Below, piece after piece: positions 34,101 to 45,865 of a stretch of 64,000 nucleotides of DNA (position 1 is its first letter; every line of letters starts with the position of its first letter). The stretch is from the NCBI RefSeq assembly GCF_040807025.1, contig NC_090964.1, positions 8,952,214 to 9,016,213 on the forward strand. The letters run 5' to 3'. Position numbers and translations under genes: made by a program. This stretch comes from Struthio camelus (taxonomy: Eukaryota; Chordata; Aves; Struthioniformes; Struthionidae). The notes beneath the pieces are model-generated. The model was not told the origin of the DNA and did no database searches. It saw nothing but the letters and a program-made list of their open reading frames with translations.

Positions 34101-37100
34101 GTACAGAAGTTAGTGACCAAACATTGACAGAAGAAATAGGATTTTGTGTTTTCTTTTATTTAAAAGTTGAAGACAATTTTCAGAAAGAAAGCCTGCTCCC
34201 ATATCAGTAAGTCCTTTAAAGAACCCCACTGTAGCATGTATCAGCATAGCTAATAAGTTACTGCTGAGCACTATCTTTGCCTGCAGCCTCTGCACACACC
34301 CCAGCATTTCCCCATTAATTACTTGGGAGAGGGCATAGGGTGCCAGAGGGAGCATTTTACCCTCTGGGTTCAGTGACTCATGCAATCCTTGGCCCTTCTC
34401 TGCAAAGGGTTTTAGAACAAGGCTAACAAATGTTTGGCTTGTTAAACTACCAGAGAAACATGAAAGAAAATGGTCCTTGCATGAATACTCTCACTAATGT
34501 TATAAATAGTTCCCTTTAGGTTGGCATCATCACTACCACCAGATGGCTTTAGAACTTAACACCTAAATGAAAACTCACTCCCCATATGCAAACTTCTAAG
34601 TTTGCTGCAATCACAGCCAGCATTAGGCATGCAATCCTGATGCTGCAGCCACTTTTTCAACATTACAACTAATTTTAACACCCATGGGAAGCAATTACCT
34701 GGCACATACTGGAACTGGGCATAGCTCATTCAATTCCCACTAAACATATCTCACATCCCTCTACATTGCCTCATACATGCACAAATCCTTTCCAGAGGAT
34801 GTTCAGAGGTAGACAAGAGATTAAAGAAAACAATTTTCTTTAAGAACAGGATGTTAACCAAAACAGATTTAAGAGCCCAGTTATACACTCCATTCTGGCA
34901 CCATGTTAAGGCTAGATTAGAGCACCTTTATGATATATTCCTAGCCTGGGGATGGTTACAGGAAGATGCCCAGCTTAAAAGGCCTCTATTGCCCTGTCAG
35001 CTGTGTCATCGAAGCAAGTCACACTGAATACCTGCCACTGTATTTGTAAGTGGGGATGCACCACTCTCGAGTGACTGGAAAGCTACATGCAAGAAATGCA
35101 TCTACTCAGTTAACTGTTCATGAAACAGTTTCACAGCCTGTTTTATAACTCAGTGTGTCAAAATAAACATTGCATACCAAGCTGGTCATACTAGCCTAAG
35201 TCAGCAGCCAAGTCTGAATCACTAATGCCTACAAGAACTGCCTGAATGATCTGCCCTTATTAAAAAGGCTCCCAGTGCCATTTAAAACCCAAGTACAGCC
35301 TGGCTAGTACACTTCACACCACATTTTAGTCACTTGCAGAAAGTTAACACCCCTGAGCATTTTAAAAGCAAGAAAACCCAAGGGGATTCACTCCTTCCCC
35401 TTTTTTTCAGGCATTGCCTTTTGGCTCAAGGTCCTCATGGATGTTTCTTCTATAATAACCCTCCAGAAGGCATTTAAAAATAAAACAGAAACTGGCTGCA
35501 AAGCCACTGCTCTTTTGAGAGGGAGGATGGGAAAAAAATAGATGCTTTCATAGGCAGGAAGGAGCACGCTTTGCTATTCAATGCCTAATGAAATAATCTG
35601 AGGGCAAGCAATTGTTTGGCTTGCAGGCTCCCTGCCTGCAAGTACTCCAGCAAAGGCCCAGCTGTAATGGGGAAATATGCCTGCTCGGCCCATTGATCAC
35701 AGTGAACACTACTACATGTGTTGAACTAAGGCACTGTACAACCATTTCCCTCAGAGCGTTCACAGGGGAAGTGGATGTGGGAAATTCTGCATAGTGGGAC
35801 AATCCCAGCAAGATGACATTCATGTCTTTTCATACAAGCCATCACCAGTATTTGGGAATTTCTCATCAAGTCAAAGGACTTTTTTTGCAGAGCCAAATGA
35901 GGAAATAACCAAGTACCCAAGGGCTTCCTTTGACTTGCTGTTCCCTTATTCTGGAAAGGGATTGCTTAGTGACTTACTGAAATTCATTCCATTCATAGAA
36001 AAGCTATGACAAAAAGCATGTTACAAAACAGCTTCCTCCACTCTTTACTGTAGACTGTCTGTTCCAAAGTACTCTGAACACCCTGCTGTGGGAAAACAAG
36101 GTAAGGTCTACTAGTGCACTAAAAGGACAGTTAACTTCTGAAAGATCTCTAGATCGTGCTATTTAGTTATTAACTTAAGTTGATCAATAGCTGAGCACAC
36201 ATCACTGAGCAGTTTGTGCTCTCATTTACAAGGTTTATGAAGCACTAGCTAACATTGCCATCTGCCACCATACTAGCATCAAATAGACAAAGCTACTCCT
36301 GTGTCTTCAGGAAGCCATTAGAACCAAGTCAAACAGGGAGGCTAAAGCCAAAAACCTTGGTTAGCAAGGGATTTTGACAGTGATATATGCCAAGTTATTT
36401 AGTAGTACAAAAACTCAACTTTAAGGCCACTCCTTAAAAAAGGATTTTTTCAGTAAGAGCCTGCTGCAGTAACTATAGGCCTTGTCCACTCTTAGCAAGA
36501 ATGAGAGGAGTCAGACACACCTACTGGGTTTCAGAATTTTGCTATGGATGTTTTGGAGCTCTGCCTTAAAATTCTTCTTGGCTACGTTATCAGCAGCCAT
36601 ACTCCCTCCTGCCCCAAACAACGTTTGCTATAGGCATCCTACCGGCCAAGAGCAAGTTGAATGGTGCTGGCTCCATTTTCTTTTGGGAAGAACCTATAAG
36701 AAGGTTAAGTATACTCAGTTATTTCAAAAGGTTATCAGAAAAACCTAACATTTGAGTGCCTGGTGGTCTTTGGGGCAGTCACGCTGCAGAATTTGACCTA
36801 CCATTCCCAGAATAACAGATTAAACTGTTGAGTAGTGTGTAAGCTTGCAGAAGAAGCCTTCAAAGCAAGTCTTTGCATTGTCACCATCGTGTCCTTCGAG
36901 GTGCTGCAAGGATGCAAAGGCAGACAGAGCAACTTGGAGGAAATGAGGATGCTGTGAACAGCAGGGTGGGTCCTTCCTGCGGTTTAAGGAAGTGATGTCT
37001 ATTACTCTGGTAAACAAACTGAAAGTGACAGTTTCAAACAGATGCTACAGAAATCTGTGCAAGGCTACTGGTTAACATTACCAACATTGATGGCAACACA

Positions 37101-40100
37101 GCCTAAACAGCAACAAAAAAAATCATCAAGTTTCATGACTCCACATATTTTCAGAGGTTAGCACAGGAGAGTGTCCCCATGTATAGATGGGGAATATCCA
37201 AGGTAAGAATTTTATGTTCCAGAGACTAGATAATAGACATCCAATCACTAGGTTTTGGCCAAAGCTGCACGCAAGTCAACGCTAGAAGCTGCTACTATAA
37301 AGGCAACAACTTATCTCAAGTAGGCCTGAAATTTCATGACATGTAAAAAGCTTATGTGGTTGTGTTATGAGTTTGTCAGCAAGTATCAAGAGCGGACAGC
37401 ACATGTCAGGGCTATTAGCGTTTATGACAAAGGCATAAAGTCTGAAGTATCTGGTCTACAACAGTTGAAATCGAGAGACAAACTGATGGAGTTTTATTCT
37501 CAGAGTGCTCGAGTATACCAAACAGAGTTATAAGCAGCATTTCATCCTTCGCCGCTAACTGTGTACCAAAACTTCCAAGTCAGTCATGCGTAGCCTCAAA
37601 CCATACAAAATACAAGATCAATGCTAACTCAATTGAACCACGGCTGCCCAGACTATTAGAGGCCTGCAGCACTGCAGAGAAGTGCTGAAACACAGCTGTA
37701 CTGTGCAGTACCATTAAAGCATATAATAATTCCTTTAAAGCTTCCTTGGGGAAAGAGTCATGTGTTATACAGCAAGTCTGGTATCAGACACTGCTACGCA
37801 GTTCTGGCTGACAGTACAGGAAGGGAGGTTCTTCTGCCCTCAGAATCGGCATGTGATCAGACACACATGTAAGCAAGAACTATGGCATGATAATCTTTAG
37901 AAACTTCTACTTACATAGCCAATCTTCTGCGGAATAAGCCTGACTGAGAAAGACATACTCACGAGTAGACGCTAAAACACCATCCCAGTGTCCATATGCA
38001 AGCATAAACAGACCAGCAGGCTGAAAGTTCACAGTATCAGTGTTATTTTAGACCATCAGAATTCAACTTGGAATTTCTACACCAGCAAACGTGTTACAAG
38101 ATGTCTATGCAAGCACCCTTAATCCATCAGTGGTTTTTTTTATTATTTATTCTTCATCTTCCAACATCACCCGATTTGTTGAGATACGTAGCAGTAACTA
38201 ACTCCCTGAAGTCGCTCCTAACATATGAAGGAGTCTCACCTTCTGGGCCACATTTTGCCCGGCTGAGAATCTCTTAAATATGTAGAGCCGGCAATGAAGT
38301 ACTTAAGCCATTTCAGGTACCAAAAAAGACTTGACATTAATAATGATAGGGCATAATCTAGCCAACAAGGAAAGGCATGTGCTTTCAAAAATAGAGGCAA
38401 GTAGTTTAACAAGTCACTCTGAAAGGCAGAATTTAGCACAGGTAAATCCAGCTTCGCAACCAGAAAAGAAACTTTGTTCCAAGAGAGATTCTGTTAGAAG
38501 TTCAATCTTTTTCCGTCCTAGATTTCCTGGGACACATGAAGTAATCACTATTCTGGATCAACCTGAAGGAGACCAAGTTATTCTTGATTCTCTAGCTGGT
38601 TCTGATAACCTACTTGTATTTTGAAAGATGAATTACCTTTAAACTGCAGAGGCATCTTCTAAAGAGGCTAGCACAAGAGTTTTTGAATGCGTTTTGATGC
38701 CTTATGTAATTTATCTGGTAGTTCCTATAGGAACAAGTTTCTATTAAGGCTGGAACTATGGCTTGAGAATTGCGTGGCATTTTTGGACCCCTAATTTATA
38801 CCCTTTGCTCTCAGCCAGGTTGGTGCACTATGGCTCTTCATTTCACAGATGGGGACTTGTCTATGTAGCTGGTACAGACAAACAGCAATATTAAAATGCA
38901 GACTGCCTGCCAAGATGCCCTCTACTCAGAGGATTATCTTTGCTATCTATTTCTGTCAGATGTAGAGACATGCATCTGTGTACGTGACTCAGAGCTCTTC
39001 CAGACTCAGAGCTCTGCATATCTTAAAGGAAATCTTCCAATAACTCCTGTTATGAAGTGCAAACTATTTCCAGAATAAGTCCCCATTTGAAAGGCTGATT
39101 TTTTTCCCTAGCTTTTCAGCTTGAACGGGTGCCATTACAACAACCTATCCACTTTCAGCAGGTGGATGTAGGGCTGGGCTCCCAGTCAGACAGAACTGTC
39201 TTCCCTCCCAGCCAGTCTAATGCAGTTGGAAAAAATTACTGAAGTTCCTCAGATGTGGATCACTGTAAAGGATAAAGAGAGTCTACTGGACAAAGTTCAT
39301 TTGTGTGAGCATTTATATCCATTTGAAATTAATACTGCTTTACTGCACATGACTATTTCCCTTTCAGTCCTGGCTTTGGAATAGCAGAACAGTGCAAAAG
39401 GAAGACATAAGGTAGCAGTCATTAAGATAACTACAGAATATTGTTACAGCAGCTAAGAATTAAAATGAGTATACATATATGTAGGCATCCTCTCTGGCAA
39501 GCTTTCATTACACAAAATTGAACTTTCTCCATTGCAAGATTTTACTGTGGCAAACTGAGAAACTTTAGTCCTACAACTGATTTTTGAAGCTTACCACAGG
39601 CAAACAGCGTACATCATTGCATCCACTGCTCAGTTTTCCATAATGCTCATTTCTTCATCACATGCAGTTGTAGTAGGCAGTTGCGTAAATTGCCCTACAC
39701 TGCTTTTACCAAAAAGGAAATTCAACTGTGATTGAATATTCTTCTATCTCAACTTCATCACCAGGGAAGAGTTTTGTTGAATATTACCAGCATGTTTTAT
39801 ACTAGTACTAGTTAGGCTAGACTAAACCAACTCTAAAATGGAGTAGTTACTCCATTTTATTGGAGCCCATTCTTCTTTCACTGTGTTTACTCTCCCTCCA
39901 GGCTTCTTATCCTGCTCTTCCAGCTCTAGCCCAGCAGCTTCCTGTCCCATCCAATAATTAATCACCTCCTGACAGCTATTCAGAGTTCTAACCCTCTTTC
40001 AGAAATGATGACTTGAAGAATTAGATCAGGATTTATTTTGTGTTAAACAGTTTTCCGTACAACCACTACAGTTATAAAAAGGGGGCTGATTTCAGCACGG

Positions 40101-43100
40101 GACCCACAGTTCTCACAAGACACAAGGGAAGAAGGGAAAGAGTCAGACAAACCAGGAGGAGCACAGGGCAACCTTAAACTGATGCACAGATGGAGTACCC
40201 AGTGACGACTGCTCCCTGTGGAGGGACCTGCAGTTCCAGCGTCAACGAAACTTGATCCAAGGAGCCTGTTGGATAATAGGACTGGAAGAGCAGAGGGGAA
40301 GAGTTTGGGAGAAGGAGAGAACCAAATAGAACAGCTGTACGTTATACAAGTTCAGCACAGAGTTTTAGAGTCAGAAATGCAGAGAAGAATCCAGTTAATT
40401 TAACCGTTACTCAACACAAGACATTTACCATTCATTGGATGCCTTCTAAACAGTTAGCTCAAGTCCAGCTTACATAGATAACCCATCCCTCCTGCATCAA
40501 CTTCAGTTTCAGACTCCAGATTCATTTTAAAGTCCAGTACCACTTTACTTTGACAGAGATGCAGTACTGCTTGGCAGTCATGCCATCTCACCTTATACAC
40601 ACACACAAACCACACACAAACCACAACAGCAACACAACTGCCCGCTGAAGGCCCTCTGCCACAAGAAAAATCCACAGATAGAAAAGATCTAGTTCTCACT
40701 TATTCTTCAAAAGCTTATTTCTTTTAAGGCATTTTGCTCAAATGATTCACATAGCAAGGGCTTTCAAGTCAAAAGGATTATGATAATTCATCACTCCAGC
40801 TTTTAGTGAAGAAATCCACCCTACCACCTTACCCATGCTGGGGAGTCCTGAGGGTAGAGATGTGTCATTGCGGGTGGTACAGTGCTGCTGGGACTCCATG
40901 CTGGATCATTGCTTTTGATCATTAATATTTCTATTGAGATAACATTCAAAGCAAGATGTAAAAAAAAAAAATCCCTGGGACAGGTAACCTCTGAGAGCAT
41001 TTGCAAGGTGGTATTTGCTATATGTTTGTGCCCAACATTGCTACAAGGCTGTCACTGAGATCCCAAGTCACAACTTTGTTCAAGTAATAAGGACCCTCTT
41101 TTATGCCCTGAACTTTTCACTCTTAAGCATAACTGCCAGAAAGCAGTCTAAGCATGCTCTAGTTCAGCACAAGTTTTAGGATCTGTCCACTTGCTTCCGA
41201 TTCACTCAGTTTATGCACAGTTATTTTTAACAGAAACTTTGCAATGCAAAGAGGAAGAAGCAGGCTACAGCTCTCACCCAACTTCCTCCAAAACAAGACT
41301 AACCACCATGCAGTGTTTGCTGCTGCAGAAGCAAAACCCACCTTAAGCATTCTTTCCCAGTTTCCTTGTTCTCCCTCCACCAAGCAACTTAAATCTGGGG
41401 CATTAATAGTTGTCTAGCGAACCCCAGAAAGACAACAGCAGGCTCATACTTTGCAGGTCTCCTGTCAGGCTCACCCTTTGTACTCTAAAGGGAAAAAACA
41501 TTAAACAAAGCACCTGAAGCCATCATCAGCTCCAACAGCTTCTCAGAAGAAAAGCCTTGGAGACAGCTACGTGCCCTCTGAAAGTTATTTGAATCCAAGA
41601 TAGAAGGAGAAGATGGCTCCAAGAAACAGATATTAAAAGGGCAACAAACTTAAACTCTTAAGTAAGTTGCTCAGATACAACCATTTTGTACTACTTTTGT
41701 TAGTGACTTAACTGGATCCTGCTCACAATAGTTTTTGCACTACAAGGCCTGCCAGACTCTTAAGAGGCCAGTGAGAGGACATGCCAATCCACAGTAACAG
41801 GTGCACACCACTGTCCCTAATGGGGACATACCAACACAACTGGCACTCTCCTAGCAAGTATTTTGGAGAAACTATTTTGTCTCCTCTTAAAGGAGGGGGA
41901 AAAACTGGATTAGGAATCACTTCTACACACTGCCTGACGGGAAGCAAGTGATAATGAGAAGACAAAACAAGAACACCCACACTTTAAATAAGGCCAAAGA
42001 GACTGAGGAGGTTAGACACCCAATAGTTTATCAACATAGCATGGCCAGCAAGATAACATTCATTACAGTCATCCCAGAGAGCGAGGCCTAAACAGCAGCC
42101 AGCATCAGAGAAGCTATGTTCCTGACAATTACGCTTTCACTCTAATGCTGAGAACTTCTGTAGAGGAACGAAATCAGATGGGTGCACGCTAGGACTGTAG
42201 CTGACGCCAACAGGTACTGTAATCTCATTTAGTTCTGTATATAGAAGTGAAAAAATACAGTAATGAAACTCAGCAAGTAGTTAGGTCATTGGGAACAGGC
42301 ATAATGGAAGTGTGGGTGGCATCTGAACAGTCTCTGCTTATGTGTCATGCTAGCTTTGAAAAAGCTCACATCAAGCTGCAAAAAAACTATAAAATTCAGT
42401 AACTTAAGCATAAAAAGGAATGGTCAAAAGCCAGCGTTCCATTGCAAGTGTGTCCTGATAGGTGCTGGAAGGGTAAGAACCCAGCACCTCATCCTTCAGC
42501 TCTGCTGCAACTCATGCAAAAATGCTTATGAGGTTGAACCCAAGCTGGCTGACAAAGGAAGGAGCTGGTGAGAGAAGTGCCACCACCAACCCTCTCCATA
42601 TCATTTACTAACAGTGACCAGATTTCAGCACCGACCTTGGTAGATTACTATTTACAAAACTCATCTGCAACACCAACTGCTACAGTCAAACAAGAATATG
42701 AAAACTCGTATTCTAGTTTTGAGCATGAAGCAACAGTTTGCAACTGAAAAGTTAAACTCTTGCAAGAAATGCATGAAGATGCCTTTAAACATCCTTCACA
42801 GACCTCAGCTAGCACAGCCAGATTTGCAGCTGGCTAAAAAAGAGAAAATGGTCAACTCTACAGAAAAGCAGCCAATTCTTTCAGCTGGTGCTGAAAGTGT
42901 TGAGAGAAGCCCTCTGGAGTTGGCAAATACCAGTGGCCTCTCATTAGTGGAGACTCAGTTTTAGCTATTAAGAAGCTGTAGATCCAATAAAATGTGCTCT
43001 TCATGCTGCACAAGTACACCTGGGGCTCATTTCCATACACAGAGCAGAAATCTGCAGTTACTTCCAGCAGCAAAAAGAACTAATATTAGGCCTTTCTTGC

Positions 43101-45217
43101 CATTGCTGTAACTCAGTTTCAATGATCAAATGGGAGAACATCACATCAAGCCATGTTACAGAAATGCAATTAAATGATAACTTGATTGGCACCAATTCCA
43201 GATTAACACTACCATCAGATACCCAGTAAAGAGTAACCAGGTACACTTCTTCCGTGGCTAAAAACTCAATATATTCTGCTCAAGAATTAAAGTTCACAGC
43301 TCCATGTATCACTTATTAGTATAATACATAGCTATTTTGCCAAATAACTCAGTGCAATAGAAGACTACTCTTGCTATCTGGCAGTGACTGACCTAAGCCC
43401 AGACACAAGCAGCTTTCAGCTTTGGTGGCAAAGCTTAAATGCAGACTCTAACTTCCTACACATTAATAATTGGAATAGTACAAGTCCAGAATGTACTATA
43501 TACAGGATAGGATACAAAAATCCTAGCAAAAAAATCCTAGGAATTGTGGTCTGGATTTGTTGCTATACTGTGTATATTAACACCTCATGTCACAAAAGAG
43601 AAAATGTTGGGGTTTTTTGCCCTTGGCTCTTGCATTAGGAGACAAAAGATAAGAGATCTGCAAGTGAGAGGACATTCTGCTCTCTACTCTCAATACCATG
43701 GTCAGCCAAAGTCAGTTGTGAAATGCTTCTCTGAACTGTGCCATCTCCAAAATATGAAAGGTTGTTACTATGAAATTACTGTCTTGTTTTTTTTTTTTTG
43801 CAGGTTATTGTATAGAAACCAGTAGGCATCAGAACTACTTTTTTTAGGCATGGTTGAAGGTTAATTCTTAATGATATAGTTTTTAATGATATTCAGCAGT
43901 GCGCTCTGCAGCTTGTAGAGGTCATACTGAGATGGCTAAAGTCATATACTTACAAATAGACATAGAAAGACTCTTCCCCTCCAAGTTCAGTTATTCTGGC
44001 TTTTGGGAAACAAGCCTTGAGCGCCGATCTCCAAATGCTTAAAAGAGCTCATTAAAATAGGATTCCCAAGAGGCATGGGATAACCTTAACCCTTTACTAC
44101 AGAAAAGGGAAGCACATCACAGTAGCAAGCTACAGGAAGGTATCTATACATCAGGAGACAAATTGGGGGCATTTAATTATTTCATCGTCTTGGAGTCAGA
44201 CATTTAAACCTGCACTCCTCTTTGGCCACGTTCTTTCCCTTTCCTTTTTACAAGGGGCAAGAATCACAACATGCCTTGCACCAACTCAATGGCAAGTGGA
44301 AAAGGAAGCACAGGAGGGGGGAAAAGAACAAGCAGGAATTCCTTCAGTCGTACTCAGCTCCTAAACGACAACTGCTTCCTCTTGTTCACACGCTGCCCCT
44401 TTCCAACGCTGCTGCTCTCAGACCCTCTGAGCATGACCCCCGGCCGATACCACAGCTCTCAGGGAGCAGGTATCACTCCCCAGCTGGAGCATCCTACAAA
44501 ATTATGCAACCCCAGCTCGTCAAGTTCCTCTTCGCGCAAGGCTTCGCTAGGAGACCAGCTCACGCACATGATTCAAGTGTTCTCCCAGCGACATTTCCGA
44601 ACCAACCACAGCGTAGCCAGGGAGTCGATGACATTTCGGGGTACCTCTCACCCCACGCACCCGGCAATGCGGGCAGCAATGGGGCCGGGGCAGCTCCACC
44701 GACAGCAGCACCCCACACATGCAGCAGGGCCAGCTCCGAGGGAAGTTTGGTTGGAAACTGGGTATTTTTTTTAAAAAAAACCCACCCACCAGCTGCCTCC
44801 TCGAGAGAGCTGGAAGCCACCTCCTGTGGTATGGGGGGGAGGGGGGAGGAGAAGTGACAGGACGGCGAGGTGGGGGGACAAGAGCGGCCACCCCGGGCCG
44901 CGAGGGGCCCCCAGACGGGCCGGGCCGGGCCCGGCGGTGCCGGAGCGCTGCTGCTGCCGTCACCGGGACCCCCCCAACCCGCCGCGGGGCCGTTAGCGGG
45001 CGGCAGGGCAACGCGTCCCGCTGCCGGCGAGGGGGGCAGAGGGGAACCGGGGCCTCCTACCACCGCCGCTCCCCCCGGCCCGGCCCGGCCAGGCCCCGGC
45101 CCGGCCCCCGCTACCTTTGGCCTGGCAGTCGGCGCAGAACTTGTTCTCCTCCTCCACCAGCAGGCTGGCCAGCACCGCCTGGTAGCGGTCCACGTCGCGG
45201 ACCGACTTGCCCGTCAT
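25032..45217 (-). CDS. SMAP2: SMAP2, stromal membrane-associated protein 2, ArfGAP (complete, 10 coding exons)
   Basis: Arf GTPase-activating protein that acts with clathrin at the trans-Golgi network and early endosomes. Coding exons in transcript order: 45217-45115, 30167-30034, 29068-28983, 28120-28042, 27639-27553, 27027-26946, 26779-26679, 26555-26390, 26116-25794, 25157-25032. They join to 1,287 bp (428 aa plus TAA); human SMAP2 is about 429 aa. The ArfGAP domain is residues about 10-130 with zinc-finger Cys28, Cys31, Cys48, Cys51 (CX2CX16CX2C) and the arginine finger at Arg56. LLGLD at 187-191 is the clathrin box. The C-terminal third is Met/Ala/Gly/Gln-rich (exons 9-10), the region that binds the clathrin assembly protein CALM in mammals. 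SMAP1 is excluded by the C-terminal half. Intron 3 has GC-AG ends with U12-type signals. Intron 1 is 14.9 kb. The promoter is GC-rich and TATA-less. Confidence 0.96.
25794..26116 (-). CDS. SMAP2: SMAP2 coding exon 9, Met/Gly/Ala-rich region
   Basis: Acceptor tttttttttttag before 26116; donor GTGAGG at 25793. It encodes [20 protein letters not shown] and onward to [12 protein letters not shown], the low-complexity C-terminal region typical of SMAP proteins. Confidence 0.95.
26390..26555 (-). CDS. SMAP2: SMAP2 coding exon 8
   Basis: Acceptor ctgtctcag before 26555; donor GTAACA at 26389. It encodes [20 protein letters not shown] and onward to [13 protein letters not shown]. Confidence 0.95.
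26679..26779 (-). CDS. SMAP2: SMAP2 coding exon 7
   Basis: Acceptor gtctcccag before 26779; donor GTAAGT at 26678. It encodes [20 protein letters not shown] followed by [14 protein letters not shown]. Confidence 0.95.
26946..27027 (-). CDS. SMAP2: SMAP2 coding exon 6, clathrin box
   Basis: Acceptor tgccctag before 27027; donor GTAAGA at 26945. It encodes [20 protein letters not shown] followed by VMDLLGL. The split Asp completes the LLGLD clathrin-binding box. Confidence 0.95.
27553..27639 (-). CDS. SMAP2: SMAP2 coding exon 5
   Basis: Acceptor ctttacag before 27639; donor GTAAGA at 27552. It encodes [20 protein letters not shown] followed by PIIFEKVKM. Confidence 0.95.
27813..27880 (+). mobile_element. 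CR1-type LINE 3'-end remnant
   Basis: Sequence around gcagggagttggacaagatg, then ccttc...gtcccttccaac and ttgattattctgtc, matches the 3' tail of CR1 retrotransposons, which are common in birds and other sauropsids. It is short, diverged and lies in SMAP2 intron 4. The usual terminal octamer repeat is decayed. Confidence 0.75.
28042..28120 (-). CDS. SMAP2: SMAP2 coding exon 4
   Basis: Acceptor cttcttgcag before 28120; donor GTTAGT at 28041. It encodes [20 protein letters not shown] followed by DINAFR, the end of the ArfGAP domain. Confidence 0.95.
28121..28982 (-). other. SMAP2 intron 3, probable U12-type with GC-AG ends
   Basis: The 862-bp intron starts GCATCCTTT, which is the U12 donor consensus RTATCCTTT with C replacing T at position 2. 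A branch-like GTCTTTAAC lies at 28142-28134; its second A is 14 nt from the acceptor AG, and no long pyrimidine tract intervenes. Minor-spliceosome recognition is inferred from these motifs. Confidence 0.7.
28983..29068 (-). CDS. SMAP2: SMAP2 coding exon 3, followed by a GC donor
   Basis: Acceptor gaattgcag before 29068. It encodes [20 protein letters not shown] followed by NFRRPQTDQ. No GT is available at the expected boundary. Frame and homology place the exon end at 28983, so the intron begins GCATCCTTT. Confidence 0.9.
30034..30167 (-). CDS. SMAP2: SMAP2 coding exon 2, ArfGAP zinc finger
   Basis: Acceptor ttttgcag before 30167; donor GTAATG at 30033. It encodes [20 protein letters not shown] and onward to DQWTQEQIQ, with the second Cys pair and the arginine finger (HRNLG). 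Confidence 0.96.
30168..45114 (-). other. SMAP2 intron 1 (14.9 kb)
   Basis: AT-rich and mostly unique. Poly-T or poly-A runs occur at about 30926-30939, 40960-40970 and 43787-43799. A 26-bp near-palindrome lies at 39834-39859, and a short tandem gactcagagctct duplication at about 38986-39016. No exon, RNA gene or processed pseudogene is recognised. Sequence becomes abruptly GC-rich after about 44.4 kb. Confidence 0.75.
39834..39859. repeat. Near-perfect palindrome, 12-bp arms
   Basis: taaaatggagta, spacer gt, then tactccatttta: both arms are exact reverse complements. It is preceded at about 39801-39812 by actagtactagt. It may be a hairpin or a relic of an inverted-repeat element. Confidence 0.9.
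45115..45217 (-). CDS. SMAP2: SMAP2 coding exon 1
   Basis: ATG at 45217-45215; donor GTAGCG begins at 45114. It encodes [20 protein letters not shown] and onward to CADCQAK, with the first zinc-binding Cys pair. It lies in the CpG-rich promoter block. Confidence 0.95.
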
Positions 45218-45535
45218 GGCGCGGTACCCCCGACCCGGTCCCGGCCTCGGTCCCGGTCACGGCAGCGCGGTCTCCGGGCAGCCGCCGCCGCCGCTTCCTA
45301 TTTCCGGCCGCCGGGGAGCGGGGCGGGGCGCCGCGGGGAGGAGCCAATGGGCGGGGAGGGGAGGCGGGGCTAAGGCGCCCTGCCCCCTTCCGCCCCGCCT
45401 CGCTTCCCCCCCCTCCCCCCTCCATTGAGGAGCCGCGGCTCGTGAGCGCCCGCAGGAGCCAATCGGAGGGGGCGGGGGCGGGGGCGGGGGCGGGGGCGGG
45501 GGAGGAATGAATGGGCAGGGTCACGTGACGGCCTG
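45218..45535 (-). promoter_or_regulatory. SMAP2 CpG-rich promoter
   Basis: Upstream of the SMAP2 ATG there are two ETS-like GGAA cores (minus strand, 45295-45305), CCAAT boxes at 45344-45348 and 45459-45463, a run of five or six GC boxes at 45465-45503 and the E-box palindrome at 45520-45529. No TATA box is seen. Transcription probably starts near the ETS pair. Confidence 0.7.
45520..45529. promoter_or_regulatory. GTCACGTGAC palindrome (CLEAR / bHLH-Zip site)
   Basis: A perfect 10-bp palindrome identical to the CLEAR consensus bound by TFEB/TFE3/MITF, which also fits USF. It lies about 300 bp upstream of the SMAP2 ATG. Binding is not shown by sequence alone. Confidence 0.6.
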
Positions 45536-45540
45536 AGCTG

Positions 45541-45865
45541 GGGGGGGCGTGGGGCTGGCTACGGAGGGACGGCTATGGGGCGGGGGGGAGAGTGGGGCGG
45601 GCTAGGGGGCAGAGGGAGTGGGGTAGGCTGTGGGGCGGGGGCAGGCAATGGGGTGGGGAGGAGTGGGAAAGGCTATGGGGTGGGGGCAGGCTATGGAGTG
45701 GGAGGGCAAGCAATGGGGTTGGGGACTCTCTGTGGGGTGCGGGCTGAAGACTGGAGCCAATATGGGGTGGGGTGACTGGCTATGGGATGAGGGGAGTGGG
45801 GCCTGCTATGGGGTTGGGGGACCGGCTGTGGGGCAAGGAAAGGGGAGTGGGGCAGGCTATGGGGT
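45541..45865. repeat. Degenerate G-rich minisatellite
   Basis: Imperfect repeats of ggctatggggtgggggcagg with many indels; G-runs of three or more are almost continuous, so G-quadruplex potential on the plus strand is high. It sits just upstream of the SMAP2 promoter. Confidence 0.8.

Noticed and set aside
45465-45503. Similarity of the G-rich hexamer run to the disease-type GGGGCC repeat
   Set aside because: The unit is CGGGGG, a string of Sp1 GC boxes in a promoter; it is not GGGGCC.
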